A DNA stretch of 64,000 nt from Marinihelvus fidelis (GCF_008725655.1 NZ_VYXP01000001.1:276120-340119); one strand, 5' to 3'. Counted from the stretch's first letter, positions 8,808 to 18,104 are shown. Program-made: numbers and translations. The notes: generated by a model from the letters alone, not told the origin.

Positions 8808-10658
8808 ATGAGCGAACCGACCCAGCCCGAACTCCGTTTCAGTGACCTTGACCTGCCACCGGCGCTGCTGGCAGCGCTGGATGCCGTGGGCTATGAACAG
8901 CCTTCGCCGATCCAGGCACAGGCGATCCCCGTACTGCTGGAAGGCCGTGACCTGCTGGGCCACGCGCCCACCGGCACCGGCAAGACGGCGGCGTTCGCGC
9001 TGCCACTGATGTCGCGCATCGACCTGCGCCGCAACGAGGTGCAGGTGCTGGTGCTGGCGCCGACGCGCGAACTGGCCATCCAGGTCTCGGAGGCATTCCA
9101 GCGTTATGCCTCGCAGATGCCCGGCTTCCATGTCATGCCCATCTACGGCGGCCAGGACTATGGCGTGCAGATCCGCCAGCTCAAGCGCGGCGTGCATGTC
9201 GTGGTGGGCACGCCGGGCCGGGTCATGGACCACATGCGCCGCGGCACGCTCAAGCTGGGCGGCCTGAAGGCACTGGTGCTGGACGAGGCCGACGAGATGC
9301 TGCGCATGGGCTTCATCGACGATGTCGAGTGGGTGCTGGAGCAGCTGCCGGAGGAGCGCCAGATTGCGCTGTTCTCGGCCACCATGCCGCGCGAGGTCGA
9401 GCGCATTGCGCGCCAGCACCTGCGCGAGCCGCGCGAGATTTCCATCAAGGCGAAGACGGCCACGGCGGAAACCATTCGCCAGCGCTACTGGCTGGTCAGC
9501 GGCATGCACAAGCTGGACGCGCTGACACGCATCCTGGAGGCCGAGACCTTCGACGCCATGATCATCTTCGTGCGCACCAAGATCGCCACGACCGAGCTGT
9601 CGGAGCGGCTGAAAGCCCGCGGTTATGCCGCCGAGGCCCTGAACGGGGATATGCAGCAGCGCCAGCGCGAAGCGATGATTGCGCGGCTGAAGAAGGGCGA
9701 CCTGGACATCCTGGTGGCCACCGACGTCGCCGCACGTGGGTTGGACGTTGACCGTATCAGTCACGTCCTCAACTACGACATTCCCAACGATACCGAGGCC
9801 TATGTCCATCGTATCGGTCGCACCGGCCGGGCGGGGCGCGAAGGTGATGCCATCCTGTTCGTGGCCCCGCGCGAACGCCGCATGCTGAAAGCGATTGAGC
9901 GTGCGACCCGGCAGGATATCGCGTCGCTCGAGCTGCCTACCGCGGACACGATCAACACCATTCGGGTCGAGAGATTCAAACAGTCGATCACCGAGATGAT
10001 CGACGAAGGTGGCCTGGAGTTCATGCGCAACCTGCTGGGCCAGTACCAGAAAGAACACGAGGTGCCGGCGCTGGAAATCGCCGCGGCGCTGGCCAAGGCG
10101 TCACTGGGTGGCCAGGACCTGTTGCTGGCGCCGGACAAACCCCGGCGTGATCAGTTCGATGACAAACGTGCTCCCGGAAAACGTGGCAATGACGCGGAGC
10201 GTGGTCCTCGCCGTCAACGCGGCGAACCGGACGAAGGCAGCGAAACCTATCGCATCGAAGTCGGCAAGCGGCACGGCGTCAAACCGGGCAACATTGTCGG
10301 CGCCATCGCCAACGTGGCCGGGCTCGACGGGCGCCTGATCGGGCACATCGATATCCAGTACGACCACAGTTATGTCGATATGCCCTCGGGCATGCCGGAT
10401 GGGATCTACCAGGACCTTCGCAAGCTGAAGATTGCCGGCAAGCGCCTGGACATCACCCGCCAGGGCGAGGCACCCGCGGTCGATAGCCGGCCGGAGAAGC
10501 CAGGCCACCGCAAACCGGTAAAGCCCGAACACCACGGCAAGCCCAGGAAAAAGGCCGGTGGCTTTAAAAAGAAAGGCGGCGAGTTCGCCAAAAAGCCGGG
10601 TAAACGGAAGCCGGGCAAGAAGAATGCGGGGCCTCCCGGAAAGAAGCCCCGCGGCTAG
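8808..10658 (+). CDS. deaD: DeaD/CsdA-type DEAD-box ATP-dependent RNA helicase
   Basis: A 616-residue RNA helicase. All core motifs are present in order: the Q motif (PSPIQAQAIP), motif I APTGTGKT, PTRELA, TPGR, DEAD, SAT, and the C-terminal-lobe motifs IIFVRTK, ATDVAARGLD and HRIGRTGRAG. After the core comes a DbpA/CsdA-like RNA-binding fold (about 470-555; VGKRHGVKPGNIVGAIAN). The tail of about 60 residues is very rich in Lys, Gly and Pro, typical of DeaD proteins and useful for non-specific RNA contact. Known members work in ribosome assembly and mRNA turnover, often in the cold. The ATG at 8808 directly precedes the SEPTQPELRFSDL start expected for the family; upstream open frame is the yajQ complement. 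Confidence 0.95.
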   Translation: MSEPTQPELRFSDLDLPPALLAALDAVGYEQPSPIQAQAIPVLLEGRDLLGHAPTGTGKTAAFALPLMSRIDLRRNEVQVLVLAPTRELAIQVSEAFQRYASQMPGFHVMPIYGGQDYGVQIRQLKRGVHVVVGTPGRVMDHMRRGTLKLGGLKALVLDEADEMLRMGFIDDVEWVLEQLPEERQIALFSATMPREVERIARQHLREPREISIKAKTATAETIRQRYWLVSGMHKLDALTRILEAETFDAMIIFVRTKIATTELSERLKARGYAAEALNGDMQQRQREAMIARLKKGDLDILVATDVAARGLDVDRISHVLNYDIPNDTEAYVHRIGRTGRAGREGDAILFVAPRERRMLKAIERATRQDIASLELPTADTINTIRVERFKQSITEMIDEGGLEFMRNLLGQYQKEHEVPALEIAAALAKASLGGQDLLLAPDKPRRDQFDDKRAPGKRGNDAERGPRRQRGEPDEGSETYRIEVGKRHGVKPGNIVGAIANVAGLDGRLIGHIDIQYDHSYVDMPSGMPDGIYQDLRKLKIAGKRLDITRQGEAPAVDSRPEKPGHRKPVKPEHHGKPRKKAGGFKKKGGEFAKKPGKRKPGKKNAGPPGKKPRG

Positions 10659-10670
10659 GTTTGTGCCGAG

Positions 10671-11684
10671 TCAGGCGCCGGGATAGGGGTCCAGCGTTTC
10701 GATCGAGCCGTCTTCACGGTGCGTCAGTTTCGCCATTTTCACGCAGCGCAGGTGGGTCACCCCTTCTGACAGTGTCGAGTCGTGGTAAAACAGCCACCAC
10801 TGGCCTTCAAACTCTGCGATTGAGTGGTGCGTGGTCCAGCCCACCACCGGCGTCATGATGGCCCCGCCGTAGGTAAACGGCCCGTAGGGGTTGTCGGCAG
10901 TGGCGTAGCACAGCCGGTGCGTGTCGCCGGTGGAGTAAGAGAAGTAGTAGCGGCCCTGGTGTTTGTACACCCAGGCGGCCTCGAAAAAGCGGCGATCGTT
11001 GTCTCCGGCCAGCAGCGGCTCGCCGTTCTCATCCAGGATCAGGATCTCCCGCGGCGGCTCGGCAAACGAGACCATGTCGGCGGCCATGCGTGCGACGATG
11101 GGGCCGAAGGCCGGTTCGTCGTCGGCGCGCAGGTCGTTGGCCTCGTCGTAGACGTGGTCGCGGTATTTCTGCAGCTGGCCGCCCCACAGGCCGCCGAAGT
11201 ACATGTAGAACTCGCCGTCGTCGTCCTCGAATACGGCCGGGTCGATGGAGTAGCTGCCGTCGATGGCGGAGGGCTCCGGCGTGAACGGGCCGGCCGGCGA
11301 ATCACCCACCGCGGCGCCGATCTGGAAGATGCCATCGGCCCGCTTGGCCGGAAAGTAGAAGTAGTACTTGCCGTTGCGGCAGGCCGCGTCCGGCGCCCAC
11401 ATCTGCCGTTCGGCCCAGAGCACATCGTCGACATGCAGGGCCACGCCATGGTCGGTGACCTCGCCGCCGGGGCGGTCCATCGACAGCACGTGGTAGTCCT
11501 CCATGCCGAAGTGGTCGCCGTTGTCATTGAAGGGGATGCCGGCCTCGATGTCATGCGACGGGTAGATCCAGATGCGGCCCTCGAACACGTGCGCGGACGG
11601 GTCGGCGGTGTAAATGTGCTCTACCAGCGGCTGCGACAGCGCGTGGGCTTTCAGGTGTTCCAGGTCATCTTGGACTTCGGACAT
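10671..11684 (-). CDS. Glycoside hydrolase family 43 protein (arabinosidase/xylosidase type)
   Basis: A 337-residue five-bladed beta-propeller hydrolase. The three family acids are visible: general base D28 in YTADPSAHVF, pKa-modulating D148 in SIDPAVFEDDDG and general acid E235 in RFFEAAWVYK. Blade motifs MWAPDA and YYFYFPAK also fit GH43. No signal peptide is present, so the enzyme is probably cytoplasmic and acts on imported oligosaccharides. The ATG at 11684 has GGAG 6 bases upstream on the minus strand; a TTG four codons earlier is less likely. Exact substrate cannot be told from sequence. It converges on the helicase gene with 12 bases between them. Confidence 0.9.
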   Translation of the reverse strand: MSEVQDDLEHLKAHALSQPLVEHIYTADPSAHVFEGRIWIYPSHDIEAGIPFNDNGDHFGMEDYHVLSMDRPGGEVTDHGVALHVDDVLWAERQMWAPDAACRNGKYYFYFPAKRADGIFQIGAAVGDSPAGPFTPEPSAIDGSYSIDPAVFEDDDGEFYMYFGGLWGGQLQKYRDHVYDEANDLRADDEPAFGPIVARMAADMVSFAEPPREILILDENGEPLLAGDNDRRFFEAAWVYKHQGRYYFSYSTGDTHRLCYATADNPYGPFTYGGAIMTPVVGWTTHHSIAEFEGQWWLFYHDSTLSEGVTHLRCVKMAKLTHREDGSIETLDPYPGA

Positions 11685-11772
11685 GGGGGTCTCCAACGTT
11701 GTTTTATTCTGAAAGCTGGGATTCTACGGTGAATGACGCATAATTTGCGGTTTGCGGGGAAATGGCCAGGCG

Positions 11773-12690
11773 ATGGACAGGAAAGACAAACGCGGGATTC
11801 TCTTGGCGCTATCGGGGTTCAGCATGTTCTCGATCGGCGACCTGCTGATCAAGTTCCTGGCCGAGGACGGCTTCGCGCCGCAGGAAATCGCCTTCTACCT
11901 GCAGCTGTTCTTCCTGCCGATGCTGCTGTTGCTGTCGCCCTGGCTGGGGGGTATTAACGCGGCGCTGCGCACGAAGAACCTGGGCCTGCACCTGGCGCGC
12001 TCGCTGTGCGGCGTGCTGATTTTCTTCATGATGATCACCGGTTTCGACAGGCTCGGGCTGGCCATGTCCTATACGCTGATCTTTGCCGGGCCGTTTTTCG
12101 CCACGGTGCTGTCGGCGCTGTTCCTGAAGGACAAGGTCGGGCGTTATCGCTGGATCACGCTGGCGACCGGCTTTATCGGCATCCTGGTGGTGCTGCGCCC
12201 CAGTACCGACAACCTGGACCCGACGGCGCTGGGCATCCTGCTGGCGGCGTTCCTGTTTGCCGTCACCACCATCCTGGCGCGGCGCATCGGCGAGCATGAA
12301 CCGCTCCTGGCGTTTTCGCTGTTCGGCTCCGTTGTTTCCATGACTGTATTCGCCGGCCTGACCTTCTGGGACGGCGAGGCGAATATCCCGGTGGGCCGGC
12401 AATGGGGACTGCTGGCGCTGATCGGCGCCTTCCACGTGACCGGCAGCCTGATGACCGCGCGCGCGTTCTCGATGACTGAAACCGCCCTGGTGGCGCCGTT
12501 CCATTACGTCCAGTTGCTGTGGGGCACGCTGTTCGGCGTGCTGATTTTCTCCACGGTGCCGGATGTCTGGACCGCGCTCGGCGCCAGCATCATCGTCATG
12601 AGCGGCCTGTTCCTGATCTACCGCGAGTACGTGCGTCACCGCATGCTGACGGCCGGCGTGACTTCGCACGGCGGCTTCGGCCAGGACTGA
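11773..12690 (+). CDS. EamA/DMT-superfamily transporter
   Basis: A 305-residue membrane protein with ten predicted helices arranged as two EamA repeats of about 140 residues, the signature of drug/metabolite exporters. The first repeat ends FLKDKVGRYRWITLATGFIGILVVLRP and the second repeat ends with a matching ALGASIIVMSGLFLIYRE. Such proteins export amino acids, nucleotides or drugs, or in some lineages act as S-adenosylmethionine carriers; nothing here fixes the substrate. The ATG at 11773 (MDRKDKRG) gives a normal cytoplasmic N-terminus; an in-frame TTG at 11752 is a poorer start. Confidence 0.9.
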   Translation: MDRKDKRGILLALSGFSMFSIGDLLIKFLAEDGFAPQEIAFYLQLFFLPMLLLLSPWLGGINAALRTKNLGLHLARSLCGVLIFFMMITGFDRLGLAMSYTLIFAGPFFATVLSALFLKDKVGRYRWITLATGFIGILVVLRPSTDNLDPTALGILLAAFLFAVTTILARRIGEHEPLLAFSLFGSVVSMTVFAGLTFWDGEANIPVGRQWGLLALIGAFHVTGSLMTARAFSMTETALVAPFHYVQLLWGTLFGVLIFSTVPDVWTALGASIIVMSGLFLIYREYVRHRMLTAGVTSHGGFGQD

Positions 12691-12726
12691 GCGGGCTCGT
12701 TTATACTCGGCAGAAATTCCAACCCC

Positions 12727-13524
12727 ATGGCTCGAGAAAAACACATGCCCAGACTGATCCGCTTCGCCCTCATCGCCACGTTTGCGCTGGCGCTCCCGCT
12801 CACCACGCTGGCCGGGGACGGCCCGTCGAAGGCCGTGTTTGTATACGGCGGCTGGGATGGTCACGCGCCCAAGCGCTTCCGCGACCTGGTGGTGCCGTGG
12901 CTGGAGTCCGAGGGCTTCGAGGTGACGGTCTCCGACTCGCTGGACATCTATGCCGATGCATCGGTCATGGCGGAAGTCGACCTGGTCGTGCACCTGTGGA
13001 CGCAGGGCGAGATCACGAAAGAACAGTTCGAGCCGCTGCGTAACGCGGTACAGGAGCGTGGCGTCGGGCTGGCCGGCTGGCACGGCGGCCTGGGCGACTC
13101 CTTCCATCGCAACCAGGAGTTCGAGTACATGGTCGGCGGCCAGTGGGTGCGTCACCCGGGCAACGACGGCGTGCGCTTCACCGTGAACATCATCGACCAC
13201 GACGATCCGATCACGGCCGGCCTGGATGATTTCGAGGTGGAGACCGAGCAGTACTACATGCACGTCGACCCCAACAACCACGTGCTGGCCACCACGTCCT
13301 TCGTGACTGATTTCGAGCCCTGGGTGAAGGGCACGACGATGCCGATCAGCTGGACACGAATGCACGGCAATGGCCGCGTGTTCTACACCGCCCTGGGCCA
13401 CCAGCCCGAGGTCTTTGACGTGCCCGAGGCGTTCACGATGCTCAAACGCGGCATCCTCTGGGCCAGCCGCAGCAAGTACGAAGACACGCCGGACCTGGTC
13501 TCACCCGTCTACCCGGTGGAATAG
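12727..13524 (+). CDS. Exported ThuA-domain protein
   Basis: A 265-residue protein with a signal peptide (hydrophobic core FALIATFALALPL, cleavage near TLAG) and one ThuA domain, a class-I glutamine-amidotransferase-like fold first linked to trehalose utilisation. Visible marks are the early strand AVFVYGGWDGH, the LAGWHGGLGDSF turn, DHDDPITAGL and the late MPISWTRMHGNGRVFYTALGH block. ThuA proteins often accompany GMC dehydrogenases and DUF1080 hydrolases in 3-keto-sugar loci; here that operon lies 14 kb away. A second ATG at 12745 (MPRLIRF) would also leave a good signal peptide. Biochemical role is not established. Confidence 0.85.
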   Translation: MAREKHMPRLIRFALIATFALALPLTTLAGDGPSKAVFVYGGWDGHAPKRFRDLVVPWLESEGFEVTVSDSLDIYADASVMAEVDLVVHLWTQGEITKEQFEPLRNAVQERGVGLAGWHGGLGDSFHRNQEFEYMVGGQWVRHPGNDGVRFTVNIIDHDDPITAGLDDFEVETEQYYMHVDPNNHVLATTSFVTDFEPWVKGTTMPISWTRMHGNGRVFYTALGHQPEVFDVPEAFTMLKRGILWASRSKYEDTPDLVSPVYPVE

Positions 13525-13539
13525 GCGCCGTTCAGGCGC

Positions 13540-13562
13540 GGCCGCCGGGTCAGCCGGCGGCC
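13540..13562. terminator. Strong GC hairpin at the ThuA / FMN-reductase convergent junction
   Basis: GGCCGCCGG (13540-13548) and CCGGCGGCC (13554-13562) form a perfect 9-bp stem with a 5-base loop. It covers the stop codon of the FMN reductase (13550-13552) and lies 16 bases past the ThuA stop. There is no U-run on either strand, so intrinsic termination is uncertain. Confidence 0.4.
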
Positions 13563-14092
13563 CATTCGATATAGCCGTTGATGAGCCGGTCGAGGCGCTT
13601 GCGCGTGTCCTCGTCGGCGAGTTCGCCTGCATCGTCAAAGGCCTTGTGCGCGGTGCCCAGCGCGAACTCGGGTGCGCAATAGACCGGGGTCAGGGTGGCC
13701 GCGAGCACGTTTTTCAGATGCGCCTGCATGCGTACGCCGCCGGTCACGCTCATCGACGCGCTCAGGATCACGGTCGGCTTACCGACCAGCACCGATTTGT
13801 AGCCAGGGCGCGAGGCCCAGTCGATGGCGTTCTTCAGCACGCCGGGGATGCCGTAGTTGTACTCCGGTGACACCAGCACCAGGCCGTCGGCCTTGTCGAT
13901 GGCGTCTTTGAGCGCGGCCACGGGGCCGGGCTTGTCATCGCCGTCCAGGTCCTGGTTGTAGAGCGGCAGCGTGCCGATGTCGAAATGATTCACGGTTGCG
14001 CCGGCATCTGCAGCGCAGCGGGTGGCGGCGCCCAGTAAGCTGGTATTGAAGGATTCCGCCCGCAGGCTGCCACTGATACCCAATAGGTTCAT
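13550..14092 (-). CDS. NADPH-dependent FMN reductase (ChrR/azoreductase type)
   Basis: A 180-residue flavodoxin-like quinone/azo/chromate reductase. The FMN phosphate loop is GISGSLRAESFNTSLL (about 4-19) and the isoalloxazine-binding loop is SPEYNYGIPGVLKNAIDW, the classic signature of this family. The middle helix region QAHLKNVLAATL fits as well. It is cytoplasmic, likely NAD(P)H-dependent, and probably lowers oxidative stress by two-electron reduction of quinones. The ATG at 14092 gives the standard MNLLGISGSLR start. It diverges from the zinc-finger gene with 47 bases between the two starts. Confidence 0.92.
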   Translation of the reverse strand: MNLLGISGSLRAESFNTSLLGAATRCAADAGATVNHFDIGTLPLYNQDLDGDDKPGPVAALKDAIDKADGLVLVSPEYNYGIPGVLKNAIDWASRPGYKSVLVGKPTVILSASMSVTGGVRMQAHLKNVLAATLTPVYCAPEFALGTAHKAFDDAGELADEDTRKRLDRLINGYIEWAAG

Positions 14093-14139
14093 AATGTCGT
14101 GTCCGGAAATTGATACTGGTAGGAGGCAACAGTCTACGT

Positions 14140-14406
14140 ATGGCTGGAGGGTTTGCAAAAGACGGCGCCGTGCAGGACCAGATCGACGCCACCGTGGAAG
14201 ATGCGGTCAACCGCTCCCGGCAGGGCCTGCCGCGTGGTGAAAGCCGCCGTGAATGCGAGGAGTGCGGCGAGGCGATTCCCGAGGCGCGCCGACAGGCGCT
14301 GCCCGGCGTTCGCCTGTGCGTGGCCTGCCAGGCCGAGCAGGACAAGATCTCCGGGCCGTTTAGTGGTTATAACCGCCGCGGCAGCAAGGACAGCCAGCTG
14401 CGCTAA
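14140..14406 (+). CDS. YbiI-type DksA/TraR zinc-finger protein
   Basis: An 88-residue protein, the same length as E. coli YbiI. It has the four-cysteine zinc site of the DksA/TraR family, CEECG and CVACQ (C-X2-C-X17-C-X2-C), and the hallmark end SGYNRRGSKDSQLR. The family N-terminus MAGGFAKDG fixes the start at 14140, although AGGAGG (14121-14126) is rather far away at 13 bases. DksA relatives act on RNA polymerase through the secondary channel, but this small group lacks the long coiled-coil of DksA and its role is not established. Confidence 0.9.
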   Translation: MAGGFAKDGAVQDQIDATVEDAVNRSRQGLPRGESRRECEECGEAIPEARRQALPGVRLCVACQAEQDKISGPFSGYNRRGSKDSQLR

Positions 14407-14476
14407 TTCGCGTTAACCCCGTTTCCGTGTCTGCTCCGTCTTAACAGGTGAACCACTGCCTGAAAGGAGTACGACC

Positions 14477-16186
14477 ATGATCGCCATTCAACGAACCCTT
14501 GTTGCCATCGGTGTGGCCGCCGCCGTTGCCGCCTGTTCGGAGTCCGCGCCGGAGCGGCGGCAGGCGGAATCGGAGCGGCCCGAGCCTGCGACAGTGACCG
14601 AAATGCGGGCTCACGAGCCTGACGCTAACGAGCCCAGTCCGGCGCTATCGGGTATTGCCCTGAAGCCGTCGAGCCCGGCGGATCGTCATTGGCCGAACGA
14701 GAGCCCGCCTTCCGCGCCGCCACGGTCCCCCGAACCGGGCTACCACGGGCCGGCACAGGACCGTGAAAACTACGCCGACTTTGACGATAACGGCGTCGTG
14801 CTGGCCCGTCTCCAGCCTGTCTCCACCTTCAGTATCGACGTCGACACCGGTGCCTACAGCAACGTGCGGCGTTTCCTGAATGAAGGCCGGTTGCCGCCAC
14901 CCAACGCGGTGCGCACCGAGGAACTGGTCAACTACTTCAGCTACGACTACCCGGCAGAGCCCCGCCCCGGAGAGCCGTTCAGCCTGGCCACCGAACTCGG
15001 TGCCAGCCCCTGGCATGAAGGCCGTCACCTGCTGCAGGTGGGCCTGCGTGCGAATGAACCCGGGGGCGGCGACGTACCGGCCAGCAACCTGGTGTTCCTG
15101 GTGGATGTTTCCGGTTCGATGGATAGCCCGGATAAGCTGGGCCTGCTGAAGACGGCACTGAAAATGCTCAGCCGACAACTGGATGCCGACGACCGCGTCA
15201 GCATCGTGGTGTATGCCGGTGCCTCCGGCGTGGTGCTGGAGCCGACGGCCGGCAACGATACCGGCGCCATCGAACGGGCCCTGGACCAGTTGCAGGCCGG
15301 CGGCGGCACGAACGGCGCGGCGGGTATCGAACTCGCTTACCGCCTGGCGCGCCAGGCGTTTATCGACGGCGGCATCAATCGCATCCTGCTGGCCACCGAC
15401 GGTGACTTCAATGTCGGTATGACTGATTTCGAGAGCCTGAAGCAGCGGGTCAGCCGCGAGCGGGAGAGTGGCGTCAGCCTGACCACGCTGGGATTCGGGC
15501 GGGGCAACTACAACGACCACCTGATGGAGCAACTCGCCGATTCCGGCGACGGTAATCACGCCTATATCGACACACTGAACGAGGCCCGCAAGGTGCTCGT
15601 GGACGAGATGTCCTCGACGCTGCAGACGGTGGCCCGGGATGTGAAGATCCAGGTTGAGTTCAACCCACGGGTGGTGCGCGAATACCGCCTGGTGGGGTAC
15701 GAGAACCGGGCACTGGCCGCCGAGGATTTCAATAATGACCGCGTGGATGCCGGCGAGATTGGTGCGGGCCACACGGTCACAGCGCTGTACGAACTCAGCC
15801 TGGTGAACGGCGGCACCCCGGCCGTCGACCCGCTGCGCTACGGACAGCAGGGAATGCCGGCACCGTTGAATAGCGAGTTTGACGATGAACTGGCCTTCGT
15901 CAAACTGCGCTACAAGGCGCCTGGTGAAGACCGCAGTGTGCTGATGAGTCGCCCGGTGTTCAGCCGTGACCGGGTCGAGGACCCTGCGGATCACTCCGAG
16001 GATTTCCGTTTTGCCGTGGCCGTGGCCGGTTTTTCACAACTGTTGCGGAACAATACCGCCATTGCCGACTTCGACTTTGACGGGGTCCTGGCCCTGGCCA
16101 CCCCGGCACGGGGTGCCGATCCGTTTGGCTATCGAAGTGAGTTTCTCAACCTGGTCCGCACCGCGCAGGTGCTGAGCCAGCGGTAA
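14477..16186 (+). CDS. VWA-domain lipoprotein (YfbK type)
   Basis: A 569-residue lipoprotein: the signal peptide ends in a lipobox with C20 (AAVAAC). A Pro/Glu-rich linker (about 25-90) leads to a conserved N-terminal module with STFSIDVDTGAYSNVRRFLN. The von Willebrand A domain has the metal-site motif DVSGSMD, followed by ATDGDFNVGMTD. The C-terminal region (about 400-560) matches the extra domain of YfbK-type proteins. VWA proteins use the bound metal for protein-protein contacts; partners are unknown. AAGGAG at 14464-14469 supports the ATG. E. coli YfbK is of similar length. Confidence 0.9.
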   Translation: MIAIQRTLVAIGVAAAVAACSESAPERRQAESERPEPATVTEMRAHEPDANEPSPALSGIALKPSSPADRHWPNESPPSAPPRSPEPGYHGPAQDRENYADFDDNGVVLARLQPVSTFSIDVDTGAYSNVRRFLNEGRLPPPNAVRTEELVNYFSYDYPAEPRPGEPFSLATELGASPWHEGRHLLQVGLRANEPGGGDVPASNLVFLVDVSGSMDSPDKLGLLKTALKMLSRQLDADDRVSIVVYAGASGVVLEPTAGNDTGAIERALDQLQAGGGTNGAAGIELAYRLARQAFIDGGINRILLATDGDFNVGMTDFESLKQRVSRERESGVSLTTLGFGRGNYNDHLMEQLADSGDGNHAYIDTLNEARKVLVDEMSSTLQTVARDVKIQVEFNPRVVREYRLVGYENRALAAEDFNNDRVDAGEIGAGHTVTALYELSLVNGGTPAVDPLRYGQQGMPAPLNSEFDDELAFVKLRYKAPGEDRSVLMSRPVFSRDRVEDPADHSEDFRFAVAVAGFSQLLRNNTAIADFDFDGVLALATPARGADPFGYRSEFLNLVRTAQVLSQR

Positions 16187-16196
16187 GCGTGACTGA

Positions 16197-16222
16197 CGGC
16201 CGGCCACGTGGGTGGCCGGCCG
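16197..16222. terminator. 11-bp perfect hairpin between convergent genes
   Basis: CGGCCGGCCAC (16197-16207) and GTGGCCGGCCG (16212-16222) pair perfectly around a 4-base loop. It lies 10 bases after the VWA stop and 14 bases past the stop of the convergent beta-helix gene, so it can serve both. No U-run follows on either strand. Confidence 0.5.
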
Positions 16223-16236
16223 TGAACGACAAAGCT

Positions 16237-18081
16237 TCAGTCCCGGCCTGGATACGCACCGACGGTAGCTGCTTCCCCGGCCCGCCAGCCCAGCAGTTCC
16301 AGTACCTCGGCCGGAACGCGGTCGGACGACTGGGTTTCGATGGGTTCGCGCAGGTTGAACCGACCCAGGTCAGGACCTTTGAACACGGTTCGTAGAGACT
16401 GCGCCATGACCTGGCCATGCGCTTCCCAGCCAGGTGTGGTGGTTTCCAGCGCATCAAGATCCGTGACGTTCTCAATGCAGTTCTCCGTGCCCGCAGGGCT
16501 CAACTGCACCAGCACGCTGCCGCTCAGTATGGTGCGATCGCGCACGTAGACATTGCCGTCGACTATGTCCGCCTGGGGCTGGTCGAGGCGGTCGCATAAC
16601 TCTGCGGGCTGCTCGAATTCCAGCAGCGGGCGTTCATACTCCGGCCCGACGACCAGCAGGTTGTTGACGAACACATGGCCGTCGCGTTCTTCAACGCCCG
16701 GCCCGGTAGTCACATGCCAGCCGAAATGGTCGTCACCGTCGCCGCGACGGTCGCGGCGGAATTCGGCGGAGCTGTTGATAAACGTGTTGTGGTAGACCTT
16801 CACGTTGGCCGCGTTCAATACAAATACGCCGTTGTAGTTGTCGACGAAGACATTACCGGCGACCGTGGCGCCATCGGAAATCTCGAACATGAAGCCGTCG
16901 TGGGTGTTCTCGATCCAGTTGTTGATGATCACGCCGTCACGGTTGCCGACGTCATACCAGACGCCGTTCGAGTTGGGGTGGTCGATAACCAGGTTGTCCC
17001 GAAACGTCACCCGCCGGGTCTGGTTGAAGATTTTCACCGCGGAGGCGTAATAGCCGGTCAGGTTTTCAATGTTGTTGCGGCGGATGATGTTCTTCTCCAG
17101 CAGCACGTCGGAGGAGCCGATCACGTAGATGCCCTCGGTGCCGGTATCGCTGACCAGGGTGTTGCGGATCACCAGTCCGTCGCCGCGGAAGTAGCCGGCC
17201 ACGCGCGAGCAGTAGGAGATGTCGAGGTTCTCCAGCACGGTGCCGGTGATGTCCTTGCCGAACTCCGACGGGTCTTTCAGCCCGACCGGCTCGTCCGTGG
17301 GTTCCTCGTGCATGGTGATCTGGCGCTTGCCTTCCACTTCCAGGCAGCGATAGGCGTACTGGGTGATTTTCAAGCCGCGGATCACCGGGCCCTGGCCGTC
17401 GTTGGACTTGCCGTGGACATCGGCGCTGGTGCGGATGATGGCGCCGTCATGGGCGGTGATCTCCACCAGCCGGTCGGTGGGGTCAGTGCCCAGGTAGACG
17501 TAGCCGTTGTCCTGGTCGATGAAGTACGAGGTCTCATCCAGCTCGCCTTCCCAGCCCACGGAGCGCAGGTGCACGCCGTCCAGGAACACCATGTCGTTAT
17601 CGAAGCGGTGCAGGGGTGTGCGCATGCCTTCGCGGTTGCGCCGCCACCAGCCCATGGGCTCGGTCGGGAACAGGGTTTCCCACTTCGTGCGCCAGACGCC
17701 ATCGCGCAGCGCTTCCCACTCCGTGGCCACCTGCGTGCCTTTCAGCACCGGGCGCTCGTCGCGGTAGGGCTGGATGGTGACGCCCTGGTTCAGGCGCAGG
17801 CCGCCGGTGCGGTAGGTGCCGCCGCGCAGGATGATGGCGTCATCGGTCACCACGCGGGCAATCGCGGCGTCCAGGGTGGTCGGCGCGTCAATGTCGGTGC
17901 CCGGTGATTGCGCGTTACCATCGGGGGCGACGAAATAGGTCGTACCAGCCCCGGCGGGGAGCGTGTAGTCCTGGTCAATGGGACCGTATGGGCCACCCGA
18001 GGGTTGTGCCAGGGCGGTGGAAAGAAAAGCCCAGCCAGCCAGGAGTGCCAGCGGGTTTATCAAACGTCGGGTGGGAGCCAT
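16237..18081 (-). CDS. Secreted right-handed parallel beta-helix protein
   Basis: A 614-residue exported protein. The signal peptide (MAPTRRLINPLALLAGWAFL...) is cleaved about TALAQ. The start of the mature part (YFVAPDGNAQSPGTDIDAPTTLDAAIA, in two overlapping blocks) is the common entry of pectate-lyase-like beta-helices. Then follow many coils with N-rich turns: VLENLDISYCS, LVIRNTLVSDTG, VLLEKNIIRRNNI, VTFRDNLVIDH, GVIINNWIENTHDG, VKVYHNTFINSS. Such proteins bind or cleave polysaccharides (lyase, epimerase or chondroitinase-like), but I see no certain catalytic residues. AGGAACGCAC precedes the ATG at 18081. A perfect LacI-type palindrome stands just upstream, suggesting sugar-controlled expression. 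Confidence 0.85.
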   Translation of the reverse strand: MAPTRRLINPLALLAGWAFLSTALAQPSGGPYGPIDQDYTLPAGAGTTYFVAPDGNAQSPGTDIDAPTTLDAAIARVVTDDAIILRGGTYRTGGLRLNQGVTIQPYRDERPVLKGTQVATEWEALRDGVWRTKWETLFPTEPMGWWRRNREGMRTPLHRFDNDMVFLDGVHLRSVGWEGELDETSYFIDQDNGYVYLGTDPTDRLVEITAHDGAIIRTSADVHGKSNDGQGPVIRGLKITQYAYRCLEVEGKRQITMHEEPTDEPVGLKDPSEFGKDITGTVLENLDISYCSRVAGYFRGDGLVIRNTLVSDTGTEGIYVIGSSDVLLEKNIIRRNNIENLTGYYASAVKIFNQTRRVTFRDNLVIDHPNSNGVWYDVGNRDGVIINNWIENTHDGFMFEISDGATVAGNVFVDNYNGVFVLNAANVKVYHNTFINSSAEFRRDRRGDGDDHFGWHVTTGPGVEERDGHVFVNNLLVVGPEYERPLLEFEQPAELCDRLDQPQADIVDGNVYVRDRTILSGSVLVQLSPAGTENCIENVTDLDALETTTPGWEAHGQVMAQSLRTVFKGPDLGRFNLREPIETQSSDRVPAEVLELLGWRAGEAATVGAYPGRD

Positions 18082-18090
18082 GTGCGTTCC

Positions 18091-18104
18091 TGATAGCGCT
18101 ATCA
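18091..18104 (-). promoter_or_regulatory. Perfect 14-bp LacI/GalR-type operator
   Basis: TGATAGCGCTATCA is a perfect palindrome with the central CG typical of LacI-family operators. It ends 9 bases before the beta-helix start codon and borders the ribosome binding site, a position suited to repression. No LacI-family gene is in the window. Confidence 0.65.

Noticed and set aside
7566..10058. A single 830-residue minus-strand gene
   Set aside because: Only the last 181 residues make sense as an exported barrel with its own ATG and ribosome site. The rest is antisense of the helicase and out-of-frame yajQ.
11809..13401. Long minus-strand frame opposite the EamA and ThuA genes
   Set aside because: Low-complexity sequence without a family; both plus-strand genes are well supported.
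16675..17907. Plus-strand frame opposite the beta-helix gene
   Set aside because: Repeated Val/Asp/Gly-rich text is the mirror of codon bias in the real gene; no start site or motif.
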